Shown: positions 10,690 through 24,905 of the stretch, piece after piece | Numbering within the stretch: position 1 is the first letter of the stretch | How the letters are laid out: every line of letters begins with the position of its first letter | DNA from: Boletus sp. NGJ | Taxonomy: Eukaryota > Basidiomycota > Agaricomycetes > Boletales > Boletaceae | Reading direction: 5' to 3' | DNA: 64,000 bases | NCBI GenBank assembly: GCA_019096195.1 | Contig: JAGTXK010000072.1 | Location: 248,001 to 312,000, forward strand | Notes under the pieces: model-generated | Databases searched by the model: none | What the model was told of the DNA's origin: nothing | Seen by the model: only the letters and a program-made list of their open reading frames with translations | Program-made: the position numbers and the translations under genes

Positions 10690-12375
10690 ATGGAAAACCA
10701 GCTTAAAGAGGCGAGTCTCATAAAACATATGTAGTGCAGCTCGGAACTGACGATCGTCACAGTTGCTACCGTTTCTGAGGGATAGAAACCCTCCAGTTCG
10801 CCAAATAGCACTGTCCAACCTGCTTGGCCAGACCCCCAAAGGATCCCCATATCGGAGCATTTTCCTCCAAGGACTCCAGGGAGGTGGGTTGCAGAAACCG
10901 CGGGAGACGGATATCATCCGCGATTTGAAGCTGCTTTGTCGAGACCAGCTGGTTTGAGCCCCCATGTGTTGGTTTGAACTTCCACACAGTGACCCTGATT
11001 ATAGGCTGTCGCGCATGATGCTTTTCGTGCGCTCGTGAATCTTTCGGATTCACCACTTCTTGTCACATTTTTAACCGAGCCATCCTTCCTTGCATTCATA
11101 GTATCATATATCTTGGTACGTCACTCCCCCTTTCCTTGACCTCACGGATCCCCATCATTACTGGCAGAATCCAGATGCAATTCTTGCAGATCTGGCATCG
11201 ATGCTTTTATCAAATCTCACTAGCTCATCTTCGGCATGTGCTGCTCTGTTATCTTTGCAGATCCAGGTCGTGCCGTTGAGTTCAACTACCTCCCCTATTT
11301 CGTATCATCCAATACAGTCAAGGTCGGGCACGTGTTCCGGCCCTGTGCCGTACCCTTCAGTAGACCCACAGCAAGTTTATGCATTGCCACTTCTTGTTGA
11401 GGCGTTCGTCCAAGGAGCATCCCTGGATTCCAATCCCAACGCAGAGCGAATACGAAAAGGAGATCTCCATTTCTTATCTAGCGTGTTTGCTAATATTAGT
11501 GCAGTAAGTGACTACTGTGTGTTCATCTCCTGTGCCGCCACTGTCTCATGTAGTCCTTGCATTATTGCAGTCGCCTACAGGAAGGCTCTTCTTTTTGACT
11601 CCGAGACCTGGCAGTGTGATGAAGCCCGATAGCGTGCCCGAATATCCACTTTCCAAGATCGTGCCATTCACTGAACATAAAGACCCAATCAGGAGAGGTG
11701 GCGTGGTTGCTACGATAAAGTAAGTTTGACCGTCGACCCTAGATCTAGCTTACACACTTTCGTTATCCAAAGGAACTGCGCTTTTCATGCCTCCGCACAT
11801 CGAGCTATATTGTCTCCCGATACGGATGAAGTCGCTGTACCGCCGTCCACTACAGTTGCACCAGGCATCGATGCATTGCCGTATCTTCTGCTTCCATTGG
11901 CTGGCCCAGAAGAACTGGATCTTGAGGTGAGTTCGCGCCACGTAAGCGCACGTTGCTCCGCCCCATTACCCACTTCCAGGATCAAGAAAAGCTGCCCTCC
12001 GCTTTGCAGTTTCTGCCTCCTACCAAGAAGAGGGAGCCAGATTCAGTACTGCGTCTGACCCATGTTGAAACGTTACTCTTGTTATGCACCACACGTTGGG
12101 GTCGTGATTTCTTGCGAGCCAAGGGTGTGTATGAAATCATTCGCGCAACACACTTAGAGGAAACGGTTGACGAGGTACGCCATCATCTTTCGTGCAGTGC
12201 GACTATTCCTGAATGGTGCGTGGTCAAGGTGTCCGAACACATCGAACGTCTGGTACAACTCATGAAGGGCGCAGAGGGTCCCGAGACTGCCGATGACCGA
12301 ACTGGCTCAACAGCCAGTTCAATAGAGATGCACGAAGACTCCGACGACGAAGACAGTAAAATTGAAGAAATTTAG
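10690..12375 (+). CDS. HGH1: Hgh1-like chaperone for translation elongation factor 2
   Basis: Hgh1 is a cytosolic armadillo-like protein that helps fold eEF2 with the TRiC chaperonin (family knowledge). The first exon, MENQLKE at 10690-10710, joins LLPFLRDRNPPVRQIALSNL through a 52-nt GC-AG intron (GAG before GCGAGT). Then follow LGQTPKGSPYRSIFL, KPRETDIIRDLKLLCRDQ, VAHDAFRALVNLSDSPLL and SFLAFIVSYIL. Next are DAILADLASMLLSNLT and RKGDLHFLSSVFANISA, in the DUF383 region. The C-terminal DUF384 part has RGGVVATIKNCAFHA, VRLTHVETLLLLCTTRWGRD with its own splice context, and VSEHIERLVQLM. It ends in an acidic tail, DSDDEDSKIEEI, then TAG at 12373-12375. At least seven short introns are present. 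Spacing and sequence match the family well. Confidence 0.9.
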
Positions 12376-13645
12376 AAACGCTCGAGTACTTGCCTCTAAT
12401 CACATTGGCTTGCGCATCACCCGAAGTTAAGACGCGATCTCAAGGGGTTTTTTCTCCGCGGGCCAGCGAGCGTATCTGACATTCGATGGGCCGATGCAAA
12501 ACCCATCATGCGAAGTGGAGCGTGCGCAACATCGAATGTCGTATGGGGGACCAAGCGCCCCACGAGTGAGTCAACAACCTAAGGGATCCAGTTAGGAGTT
12601 CTCAAGACGACAAATAGCTACGTATATAACGCATGCGATGTTACCACATTCGGTGCTTGACAACTGCAAGTCGGTCTAGGTGCTCGTAAGCAGCGTTTTT
12701 CTCGATCCGAACCTGCCAAATGGGCATCCCCAATGATTGCATTGGATCTGAATCTGCAACTGATGGCCGTCCTAGATGCTGGGGGCTGAGCGCTGAGCGC
12801 GAGCCTTGATTTCCTGGTGGTTCCCACGTAGCTCATGCTACCGTTATCGCTAGACGACATAGAACGGTGGATGTTGGCCAATGGATCTTGGTCGTTCTGT
12901 ATCACGGTATGGCTCGCTTCAGCGGGACCAATTGTTTAGACCGTCAACCTCAGCCCTTCTCTGGATCAGTGGGTAGGTGACATGGTGCACTACTCGACTA
13001 CTCACCGCCCACCTCGGCCGTCGACGCGTCAACTCCTCCCTGTACGCTGAGCCATTCGATCAAACTGTGAGTCTGTGACCAGGCCTGCGTGACTTTACGG
13101 TCTCTTACGAAAGCCAGTTGCCGGCCCGCTCAGGCTGCGGACATGCACCCTATCTCCAATCCAAAACTGTCGCAGGCTGTCCCCCCCCTCTTTCGGGAAG
13201 TGCCTCGACGGAAATTTCATCCCAGTTGATGATGAAAACGACAATATCGGTAACGTAACATGGACACCACAGGTCTATCACGCAGAGCGGAAAATAGGTG
13301 CAGGTCGACAGGTCCCTAAGCAATTTGGAAGGAGGATGCTTGCTTGCACGCATCTCATTTGTGGTCCGGCACGGGTCTGGACAACAGTTTTCATTCCCCT
13401 AGGACAGCCTCACCCCTCTTCGTGGTCACTTATGGACAGAGCCCGGTGGCCATCACACCGGCACACTCCAAGGCTTCGTAGCATTTGTTTTGCCAGGATG
13501 GGTCATAGTCTAGGCACCTGACACATGCATCAATCCACGACGTCCCTTACGGTCCGATACGACCCAAGTCCGCTTCAGTTTGCAAAAAGGATGAAAAAAA
13601 CCAGCCAATCCGATGACAACCGCACTGCGGCCTCCCAACACGAAT
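12376..13645. other. intergenic stretch, nothing recognised
   Basis: About 1.27 kb between HGH1 and the Elongin C-like frame. Several short open frames on both strands share no recognisable motif. I see no repeat, transposon end or RNA gene here. Confidence 0.5.
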
Positions 13646-13951
13646 TCATGCGCGGTGGCGGACTACTCGAAGAAGATGCAGTGTTTCGTCAGTCCCCGGT
13701 TGTCCAGTGAGCGCCAGAATCTCGACTGAGCGGATATTGAACTGCCGGAATATACGGACTTCCAGAAGTTCTTCAAGGTACATGCATACATGTGCGATGG
13801 CGGTTGGATGGCGCTGAGGCGCATCGAACTCCACCCGATTGCTGCGTCCTAATATAACCTTGCTGGCGGCTGCCCTTGTGTACGTGGCATTCATAACTGA
13901 TCCTACAGGCATACACCATACGTGTCCATCTTCGCTTGTTGCACGCAACAC
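13646..13951 (-). pseudogene. Elongin C-like (SKP1/POZ fold) reading frame, divergent or decayed
   Basis: An open frame of about 100 codons resembles Elongin C in order. ATSEDGHVW stands where the family has SSDGHEF. NRVEFDAPQRHPTAIAHVC followed by MYLEEL stands where the family has NEVNF...SKVCMYF. IFRQFNIRSVEILALT stands where the family has PEFPIAPEIALELL. Elongin C is the Skp1-like adaptor of Elongin BC ubiquitin ligases. The middle helix, normally REHALTSGTIKAML, is replaced by unrelated PVGSVMNATYTRAAASK, and no ATG is found upstream in this frame. A first exon could exist upstream of about 13985 after an AG acceptor, but I could not define one. It is either a fast-evolving paralogue or a decayed copy. 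The flanks on both sides are gene-poor. The similarity is by eye, so confidence is low. Confidence 0.3.
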
Positions 13952-14791
13952 GCCGCGCCGTTTCTTTACCGGGTAAAAACACTATGCGGAGGGTGCGTAA
14001 AACAGCACCTCATAAACAGCCTTGTGCTCTACTAAAAGCGTCTGCGGCGCCACCAGATGCTACCAAACGAGGTAGAACTGACTCGCCACTTGTGCGTGTG
14101 CCGATTTGTACCTGCCAGGACCAAGCAGAAGCGCCGGGCACAACGGCGGTGAAACAGACCAGTGACAAGGATGAATGATATTCTATCCGGTCTTACTGGG
14201 TTAGCTGGCTGCCGAGTAAATCGACAGCGGCGTATACCTGACCGCGACGTCCTTGAAATATCTGGAACCCCTGATCATTTGGGGTTTAAGTACATTCAGG
14301 GTCATGACGTCTTCGACGCTTGCCCTAGGTAATGTTTATTGTTCCCAACTTAACTTTGTCCATCGACCATTGCTCCTTTTTCTTCGAAGATGGCCCGCCC
14401 TGAGAGGAGCTTTTCTTGATATGCCTTTTCTAGGTGTGTCACCGCCCGCACTCTATCAGGCACGAGGCTCGAACTGAATTGCTTACGTATGCCATGTGGT
14501 CTGTCTTCAAGGTTAACTTTTTGATATGATACCGCTTTAATCCTAACCAGCGCGGTTATCGCTTGGCGTTTTTCCTCAAAGTACCTGATCCTGCGGAGAT
14601 CGCTCCGATAAGCTTTGAGAAAGACTGCACTTTGGAACCTATGCACAAGCTTTTTCGCGCAACAGTCATTCGCCACCGGAGCCCACTCTGTGCAGTTTAC
14701 CAGATTCGTGTAACATTTAGAGTTAAATAAACCAATTGAATCCACTTTTTGTGCCCCGTCCGTGCACATTACAAGGAAATTGAGTCCATAA

Positions 14792-16201
14792 TCACCGTCG
14801 TCGGGGGCCAGCTTCCACAAGGGCACATGAGAACGCACGAGCGTGCTGACGAATCTTACGGAAGTAATTCTACCCCCTCCTCCCATGATCCCCGAAATCG
14901 CTCCTACGGTCCTGTGACCCATAAGAGCCTTCATCTTCGCTTCCTGCGCTAGATAGTGCATTTGATTCATCCATGGGGTGCTGTGAGCTCTGACCTCCAT
15001 TGTCGCTGGCGCGTGATCGCGCTTCTCCTCGTGCCCTCTTTTTTAACTACGGAATTGGAAAATAGACGTCAGAGGGTGCAAGAAGTACATGTGAAGATCC
15101 CCTGTGACGTACAAGTTTGGCGTACACGAGGCCACAGGCATTACACAGGGTTCTCGGGCCTTTGTTTACACCGTCAGTGCACACGCAACCGGGGATAAGA
15201 TGACCAGAGCGCTTACCGAGTGGCCCACGACGCCATTCAGGCGTTGATGTCGCGTTGCATCCGAGACATGTTTGACCCTCTTGTGCATGTTCGTCCCCCT
15301 TCTGTACGCCAAGCAAGGAGAAAAAACCATGATCAATACCAACTTATTCATCACCGAATTGCGTCTGTAGCACTAATTTACCTGTCTTTTCGACGCGGGT
15401 GCGTCCTTGTCACCGACAATCGTCGCAGGCCGAACATCGGGGTTTTGCGTGATCGCGGATTGAAGCATCTGCATGCCATAGCTCGCGGACTGCAACATAC
15501 GTTCTATGCTCTCTACCGGTGCTGACCGGGAGGCACTGAACGTTCCACCCGACATCATATTATTAGCGTTATCCATGATAAGCCGATAGGAGTCCTGCAT
15601 CTAGGGATAATGAACTGTCAGAAAAGGCAGGTAAAGAGGGTCATCTGTGATTACCTTGGTGAAATCTGGACCAGAAACAGGGACGACAGCGGGGGCAATG
15701 GCCGGTGAGTCCTTCTCCCTCCGCCTGGTCCGCGGCGGAGAGGAATTGTGCGAAGAGGCGGGAAGCGTTTGTGAATAGCCACTGTCCTGTCTTCGGGGTT
15801 CATGCGGTGCCGGGAGACTGCTTGGAGGGAAAGCACGCGTGTCCGGGGTGGAGACGGGGGGAGGTGCCTCTGGTCGAGGGGCGGTGGAGGTGTATGTCAT
15901 CTCCGCCTGCATTGACTGGGAAGTAAAGGGTTGTGCGTATTGCTGAGACGCCCATGATTCTTGCTGCCACTGCTGGGCATGGGCAGAAGAGATGCTGTAC
16001 GGAGCCGATGGATAGGTAGTGGAGGATGCATATGAAGGTGATGGTTGAAAACCTGGCTGCTGTTGCGGGAGACTGGGTCTGAGACGTGTTTGAGCGTACG
16101 GCCCGCCCCGAAGCCTGGGCAGGGGGTGCCGTATGCTCGAACGGAGTGGTGGGATATGACGAATAGTCATAAGAGGAACCCGTTTGCTGATGATGATACA
16201 T
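14792..16201 (-). CDS. GATA-type zinc-finger transcription factor
   Basis: A single class IV zinc finger is split by an intron: CLGCNATSTPEWRRGPLG joins GPRTLCNACGLVYAKL, giving the C-x2-C, 17- or 18-residue loop, C-x2-C pattern and the conserved TPEWRRGP and LCNACGL. After a further intron a basic tail follows, VKKRGHEEKRDHA. The N-terminal part is long and disordered, rich in Gln, Ser, Pro and Tyr (SYDYSSYPTTPF, PRRQDSGYSQTLP), from MYHHQQTGSS at ATG 16201. A middle exon reads MQDSYRLIMDNANNMMSGGT. The finger near the C-terminus resembles fungal light- or nitrogen-responsive GATA factors, but I cannot name the subtype. The 3' end is uncertain: one splice choice ends GGGGAGPRRR at 14792, while the unspliced frame stays open to 14350. 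Confidence 0.8.
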
Positions 16202-17087
16202 GTAGTCTGTACGAAGTAGGGATGGATTGCTAGGGGAAACACGGCAGCCGTACGTGCTTTTATGCGTGGCGATATCGCAGGGACTAAGGGGGTGTGTACA
16301 AACTCGGAACGCGAGCACGCGTTAGGAGTTTCTGGGATGCTTGACACGAGGCTAGCTATAAATCCGAAATGAACGATGAGTGAGAGAAGAGATCAGCATC
16401 GAAGGGCGTTAATGATTAGCTTTGGCACGCAACGATGAACCAGGACAACGAGCGGTGCCGCTCCTCGCGGCCGATATGGCTGCGGAAACCTGAGCATGCC
16501 AGCGTACGGGGCGCGCAGAATCAGACCTGCCGCGTCGAAGGAAAAGGATGTTTCAGAGCCCAGAGGACCGAATCCTCACATTTTACGACACAACTTGCCA
16601 GCCTCGGGGCTGCTGGGTTGCCAGCGGTTATGTGGACAGCATTCAAGATCAGCGAAAAAGAGCCGCCAGTTGAACACAAACTACAAATGTTTTGATTCCG
16701 CTGTCAAATGTCAACGGCTAAGATTTGGCAAGGTGAGACGGTGCCAGCGGGGTCGGACCGATCATCAGGCAATTGGACGCTAGTCCATTCGGGGCTGAGC
16801 CTGAGTGCAGTGGTTATCATACTCATCTACAATCTCAACTCACGCCGGTATTAGTGTACCCTTGATTGACTGAAACTCGCGAGGAGGCCGCACTGCAAGC
16901 GGCTGGTCGACAGAAATTAATTATAATGGCCTCTGAGGAACAACCAAGAAACCGCAGACGGCCAGATATGACCAACATGCTTGTATCATCCTATCCAAAT
17001 GTCCGTCTATTAGATAAAAATGCGACATGTTGATATCATGGTGACGATTGCAACTCCTTCATAATGATGGCGTGAAACCAAAAAACG
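16202..17087. other. intergenic stretch upstream of the GATA gene
   Basis: About 0.9 kb lying upstream of the GATA gene and downstream of the zinc-ribbon gene, both on the minus strand. It should hold the GATA promoter; a TATA-like CTATAAAT on the plus strand near 16355 is in the wrong orientation for it. No gene is recognised. Confidence 0.4.
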
Positions 17088-18854
17088 TTATCCCAGTTGT
17101 AAGTGATCCTGTCCCTTGAGTCTTCTGTGATCTGGTCCCTCTCCCCACTCACTCAACTTGCCGACACCAACAGCGCTTCGGGTGACCGATTGGTCGTCGT
17201 CATCGTTTCCTTCTTCGTCAGAAATCGGCTTGGCAGGGTTCTTTGTGGCGCCGAGTCCACCCGCTGCGCGTTCCTGCGCTCGCCTTCGCCTGCGAAGAAT
17301 CTGTTTGCGGTCCCGAATCGCACGACGGTAGTCCGACCCGTCACCATAAAACAGCGAGTATTCGCATCGCGGACAGATCCATTCATCCGCAGGATTAACT
17401 ATCTGTGCCCTCGGAGTGGCAGTTTCCTTTTTCCGTCGACGAGGAGGGAGTTCCGCAGACAGAAATCGAAGAGGCTGGGGGCCGAGTGAGTTTTGCGCGT
17501 TTAGAGTGGCCTGGACTGGGTTGACGTGCCCTGAAGAGGGAAGGCGAGAGGGGACGTAATTGTTACGATGGTGCGGATTCGACGCGATAGCAAGTGCATT
17601 ACGCTTTTTCTTCTTGCTCCCGCGACTTTTCCCTGATGGGGACAAATCTAAAGGATCCGCTGACAGGTCACCACCTGGCGGGGAGGGCTGGACTTTGCCC
17701 GACCGTTTCGTCCGAGAAGCTCTGCCAGCAGCAAGAGCTGCCTGCTTTGCTTCCGCGGCGGCTTTAGCGGCCCTGGCTCCTTGTCGCGCGAGCTCTGCTT
17801 CGAAGCGTGAGCGGAGTGCGAGCACCTCCTCTTTTGTCGCAACGAGGCGATCAGAGGCTGAGACAAAGGCCGAGATGATCAAGCTCTACTATCAGCAGAG
17901 AGCGCGAGATCATCACTCACTCGCACTGGGGAACGTAAACGTGAAGTCTGCGCCCGGGAATGAAACACCCTCCCGAGTGGCTCCGCGAGCGGACGCCTGC
18001 GCCACCGCGGCACGGGCCAATCGAGGACCTCGTCGACGGGATAGACGTGTTTTGGGTGGAGGAGAGTCAGAGTTGAACATGGTGCTAACGAAGGGTAGGT
18101 GTGTAGAGAGTGCCTGATCAAGCGCAAGCGCATCTCCAAGTGACAAGGCACCAAGAACAGCCGCGAGCTGACGCTTTCTGTGCTTGAGCAGTTCCTTGTG
18201 CTGCAAGCCCGCGAGGGTCGATGGACTGATCTTGCCTTTCCTTGGTAGCTGAGCCATCGAGGAGGGTGGAGCAACGAGAATATCGAGATCTTGGTCCAGC
18301 CTCCCCGTCGACAGCACGCCGCTGTCGCCCCCCATCTCTTCTTCCACAGCGAGTGGCAGGCTCACCTCCCTCCCATTTACAGACCCAGACATATTGGCTG
18401 GAACCTTCCTTTTCTTCGTATTCCCCGGCTGCTGCAGATGGTCGGCATAATCACCTTCGCTATGATCCTCATCCTGCTTTCCCGATCCCAGCCCCTCGGC
18501 GAATCGCTGGTAGACAGCACTCAGATCAAACGTCTGAGATAAAGATCCCGGGAGATTCCCATCGAGGACCTCGCTGTCGACACCCCGTGTGATATCGCCA
18601 CCGCCAAGCACGGAAGAATAATAGGACTGCAAGGCCATTTGAGATGAAAGGGTGTCGGCACGTGCGATGAGCTCCTCTGCAAGTGATTCTGCACCACCAA
18701 GAAGGTCGGCCATGGGTTGAATGAGGTCGTCTGGTTCTGAGACCTGTGCAACAACGTCGGATGTGCGTCTGCGTTTAGGTAACGGTTTGAGCCTCCTCAA
18801 TGGCGGAAATTCTGGTGCATCGAAAACGGGCGGCGAAGAACTTTGGTGATGCAT
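17088..18854 (-). CDS. orphan basidiomycete protein with a CxxC zinc-ribbon half-site and basic tail
   Basis: Two exons joined by a 60-odd-nt intron (GTGAGT donor near 17926, CTCAG acceptor) give a protein of roughly 540 residues. The first exon starts MHHQSSSPPVFDAPEFPPLR, carries a basic, nuclear-signal-like KPLPKRRRT, and has QHKELLKHRKRQLAAVLGAL as a probable helix. The second exon has a coiled region (ATKEEVLALRSRFEAELARQ), then Lys-rich patches. The best conserved-looking block is DEWICPRCEYSLFYGDGSDY followed by RRAIRDRKQILRRRRRAQER. This has one CxxC pair only, so zinc binding would need partners elsewhere or dimerisation. I do not recognise a named family. The composition suggests a nuclear nucleic-acid-associated protein, but this is inference. 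The start ATG at 18854 is the first in the frame. Confidence 0.7.
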
Positions 18855-19611
18855 CGTCGTTTTATAGAAAATACAACGTGGTCTGATCCGTCTGCAGGGT
18901 TGAAGTGGTAAAGAAACACGAGCTGACGTGTAGCCGGCAACTGCGAGAGACGGGTTTCGCCTTGGTTCTGTCGTGACTCGTGAGATCAGAGTGCCACTGG
19001 CGAAAAAGTACTAGTGTAGGATGATTTCTGGACCCTCACTCAATTTACAAGTCTAGGAGTGTTGCCATCGAATAATAAAAGAAGTACGGTACAGGATATG
19101 CGATGCTCTAACAGTTAATAGTGTCTCGTGATGCTATGAAGGGATATCAAAATAATGTCCGACTTGCGAATCGCAATGCCAATAAATGATGGGGTATCGC
19201 GAAACGGAAGACTGACACTAACTGTAGAATGTATAGCTGCTCATGGTCTACGGCCCGCCGTTTACGTCTATAATGCGGACAGGAATGAGGTGGTGGTGAC
19301 GCGCGGTGGGATGAGAAGTGGAAGGTGGGAAGACAGACGCGCCAATGACAATAGAAACACAGACGGGATAAGATAGGCCGTATAGTCTTCATGACGAGCA
19401 GGTGCAACGAGACAAATCCATTCGAAAGAGCAGCGCAAAAGTCCGAGCGATTCAGAGAGCGAGAAACAGATAGCGAGAACGAGGTGAGGGATCGGTTTAT
19501 TAAGTAATTGTTTTCATGTGAGACCGAATCGATGATAAAGTGCTTGAAGGACCGAATGTAAGGGAAGGTGCGAACGACGATGGTTGCGTTGAATCTTGCA
19601 GAGGTTTCTTT
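18855..19611. other. spacer between the orphan gene and DED1
   Basis: About 0.75 kb. It must include the promoter of the minus-strand orphan gene and the 3' UTR of DED1. Only short frames without motifs are seen. Confidence 0.5.
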
Positions 19612-21729
<2,118 letters not shown>

Positions 21730-21951
21730 ATTAGAAGAAAGCGATGAACTTCAAAGTCCTTTTTTTTTTCTGTACCGAGTGTGTTGTGTATAGCGTTCGC
21801 TGATGGAGGTGGAGAAAGAAAACCAAGAAACACAAAATCGGCACGAAAAAAATCAGATGGGAATCGCTGACCAACCAATTACCCATTTTGGAACTTTAGT
21901 TCTCACGCGCAACGCTGCATTTGAACACGTCTTACACAAGTTGGTTCTGAC
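21730..21951. promoter_or_regulatory. bidirectional promoter region, DED1 / Sec72-like
   Basis: A 222-base head-to-head spacer. A T-rich run near 21760-21770 (about ten T on the plus strand) is the only obvious feature, a possible nucleosome-free tract serving both genes. Confidence 0.4.
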
Positions 21952-22831
21952 ATGGCTCAACCTCAAGTTCAACAACAACAAGGGCTGCCTCCACAACCGG
22001 GGCAGCCCCACCCGACGCAGCGACCACCGCAGATGATGCCCGCGCCGCAGCCTGATCCTGTCATGCAAGCACGCATCGACGCCGACTTTCGTCCAGTCGA
22101 TCTCGTCGTCGGCGGTCCTGGCCACGCGTTCGTGTTCTGCAACAAGCACAAGGTCGAAAAGTGTGACGAGTGCAGTCTGGACTTTACCGGTCTCAATCGT
22201 ATCTCTAAAATTCTTGTTACCAATCCCAATCTCCGCTGTCCTCCTCCTCCGAACGTCGTCCAACAAAAGCTTTCACAAGCGATCACGAACACAAAGGACG
22301 AGGGAAACGTACGCATAGTGTCCAGCGTAGCGTATACAGTCGCTCATATCGTAAGCAGAACCTCTACAAACTCAAGAAGCGCAAGGAGGCCCTTTCCAAG
22401 TACAATCTTGCTGCAAACATCGCATTGCAACGTCCACCTTGGGAAAACTCAGCAGTGCTTCGGGATGAGTTGTCTACAATCATCTCGAATAGATCGACAA
22501 CCTTGTTTGAGCTTGGTGACTACCTCGGCGCCCTAGCTGACGCGGAGACCGTGATCGCCGTCCGTCGCAACTGGTCGAAAGGCCACTTCAGGAAGGCAAA
22601 GGCACTTGTGGAGCTCGGACAGCTCGAAGAAGCCATTGAATCAATATCTCTTGGGTTGCAGTTTGAGCCGAACAACACCGTGAGTACTGCTTCTAGTCAC
22701 TCCGCTCGTACCTGATCCGTGTACAGGAATTGAACGGTTACATGACTGAACTCCACAAGCTCGCCGAGACTAGTGGTTCTGCAGTATCGACGTCCGAAAA
22801 TACAGCACCTGATGCTCCTCCGCCGGAGTAG
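21952..22831 (+). CDS. Sec72-like TPR protein of the Sec62/Sec63 translocon complex
   Basis: Sec72 is the cytosolic TPR subunit of the yeast Sec62/63 complex, binding Hsp70 tails during post-translational import into the ER. Here MAQPQVQQQQGLPPQPGQPH opens a Gln/Pro-rich leader. It is followed by HAFVFCNKHKVEKCDECSLD, a Cys/His cluster, and then FTGLNRISKILVTNP. A 50-nt intron (GTACGC to AAGCAG) joins KDEGN to NLYKLKKRKEALSKY, the first TPR helix pair. IALQRPPWENSAVLRDELST and IISNRSTTLFELGDYLGALA follow, then NWSKGHFRKAKALVELGQLE. RPPW followed by RDEL and SNR is the pattern I know from fungal Sec72. After a last intron the protein ends TAPDAPPPE, TAG at 22829-22831. The alternative is a general TPR cochaperone of Hsp70/Hsp90. 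Confidence 0.7.
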
Positions 22832-24905
22832 ATGACTCTTGTACACCTGACTTCCGACTCCCTCGTGCATTTTACCACTTGCTTTGTATTGTCGTCGACC
22901 GCAGATATACAATTTTGACGTGAAGCGTGCAACGCTGTGAAATGGTAACCGCGCGGGTCTTGAGCTCGTCATATCTGTCGACCCCGCCACATGTTATCCA
23001 GGTATGTCACTTTTGTGAGTCATTGTTGCTGACGCAAAGCATCAGGAATCCATTGAAGGTATAAGTACGCTATGAAACTAGAAGTACGATGGTAGTCAAG
23101 CTGGCATCGCCGGCGCTGCCAGTCCATTTTTTGCCATACAGATCCGAACTCTGTCAAACATTATCAACAGTACTGTTACACAAAAACCCTCGAGACGCCA
23201 GTGTTTGTTTTTTTGTTCTCAGTTGAACGCTTAACGCGATCCCCGAGTCCCCGACCTTGCCAGCACACCCAACCAATCTGAATTAGACGATGATCGGATC
23301 TTCAGCTGAGTATCTGGCGCGGTCATGCCGAGTTTTGCTTCCGTTAGCATCAGCTAGATCGGAACTTTCCACGGTAAGTTACGTCTCAGTTCCTACAATG
23401 GATAACGCCCTTAACGCGTTCCGCTTCTCAGGGGCGCCATCTGCCAAAGCCGGGTCTACGCAGTCACCTAATGATGCGACTGTTCTTTTCCTGTGGCAAC
23501 CATGCTGTGTAATCTGGAGACGCTGTGGCCACCCTACTAATTTCAGCGTACCGAGCCAGTTTTTCATAGAGGCTTCACGAAAACGGAAAGCATTTTTTTA
23601 GATTCCGCACACACGTCGTGGTGATTGTCGGCCTTGCTGGTAGGTTTGGTCCGTGCCGAGGTGTGTCATTGCCGCAAGGACTCTGAAGCCGACGTGCGTC
23701 ATGACAAACCCGAGTTCGGGAGTCATCACAAAGTTTCAGACACATTCTCATGGAATTATGTATCTCATATCGAAGTCCAATTCGAGAATGCGTAGTTTGC
23801 GAATGAGGGAGTATAAAGATCAAATGTTCCAGTCATCTACACATCCCTCGCAGACTTCAGCTCACTCGACGACGTGCCGACATTATTACCAGACACCTCT
23901 GCCGGAACAAATCAGCCTCATGTACGTGACAAAGATGCTCTTGAACCGTACTGTATGGTATACTTCTTCCAGCATGAAAGCGGTCCGCTGATCCTGTTTG
24001 CAGGACATTGGCGAGAGTAATCTGCTGGCTAACTGTCGCCCCAAGGCGCCGTGCGGCAGGCCAGACGACAATATCGCAAGTGTCAAACTCACCAGACCCG
24101 CGACTGCGCGACCTGTGCAGATAATCAGACAAACAATAAGGGGTACATGAATGTCCCGGTGGATAGATGATGGAGGAAAAGATATTTTCGAGGCGATGCG
24201 AGGAAGTGGATGTCTACAACGATGCCACTTGCAACTGCTAGATTTTCTGACTGGGGAATGTTTCATATCTTTGTACAACAAAAGGAGAGGGAGGGGAGCT
24301 TGTTGTCCTTACTCGCGGATAATTTCCCCACCTGGCATAACTAGGGGACACTGACAGCAAATTTGCGCCTTCAAGGCCCCATCTATAAGCCTGGGACGAA
24401 CTCTGGCCAGCCGCGGTGTTAAGCCAGCGAGAGTTGATGTTAACCGACCATAGAAGCACAGTGGGATATCTTGGATGGCCCATTTTCCCATCTCTGGATC
24501 ATTCCAGTCGGTATTCGCCATCTCCGACAATCGCAGTCCATACATGGGGGTCTAGCGGGACACTTGACAACGGTGTTATCGTCTGTGGAAGGGACAGATA
24601 CTAACCAGGTCTACGGTTCAAAACTACGTTGCAGGCTGGGGAATTGTCCCTTGATCTAGTGATTCGACGCCAACGCCCCGACTCCCACGTTATATATTCA
24701 GATTATAGCCCACTGATTGCACACATATACCGCCACCTGAATGTAACGAAACTTTCTACATTTACAGCCTGACGCAAATGCGTTAGTGTTCTACCCAGGA
24801 AACGTTAACGCCGGCTCGGAAAATAGACATGTCACATTATGCATCACTGTGCAGAACGAGGGCCCAAATAAAGACTCGTTATGAATCCCAAGCTCTACCT
24901 TTTCG
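22832..24905. other. 2-kb gene-poor stretch with one weak small spliced frame
   Basis: No domain is recognised in this stretch. At 23290 an ATG frame (MIGSSAEYLARSCRVLLPLA) runs to a good donor (GTAAGT near 23372). A 57-nt intron with CTTAAC and a CTCAG acceptor could join it to GRHLPKPGLRSHLMMRLFFS, ending CGNHAV. This would be a peptide of 54 residues. Only the splice signals support it. A TATA-like TATAAAG lies near 23813. Confidence 0.3.
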
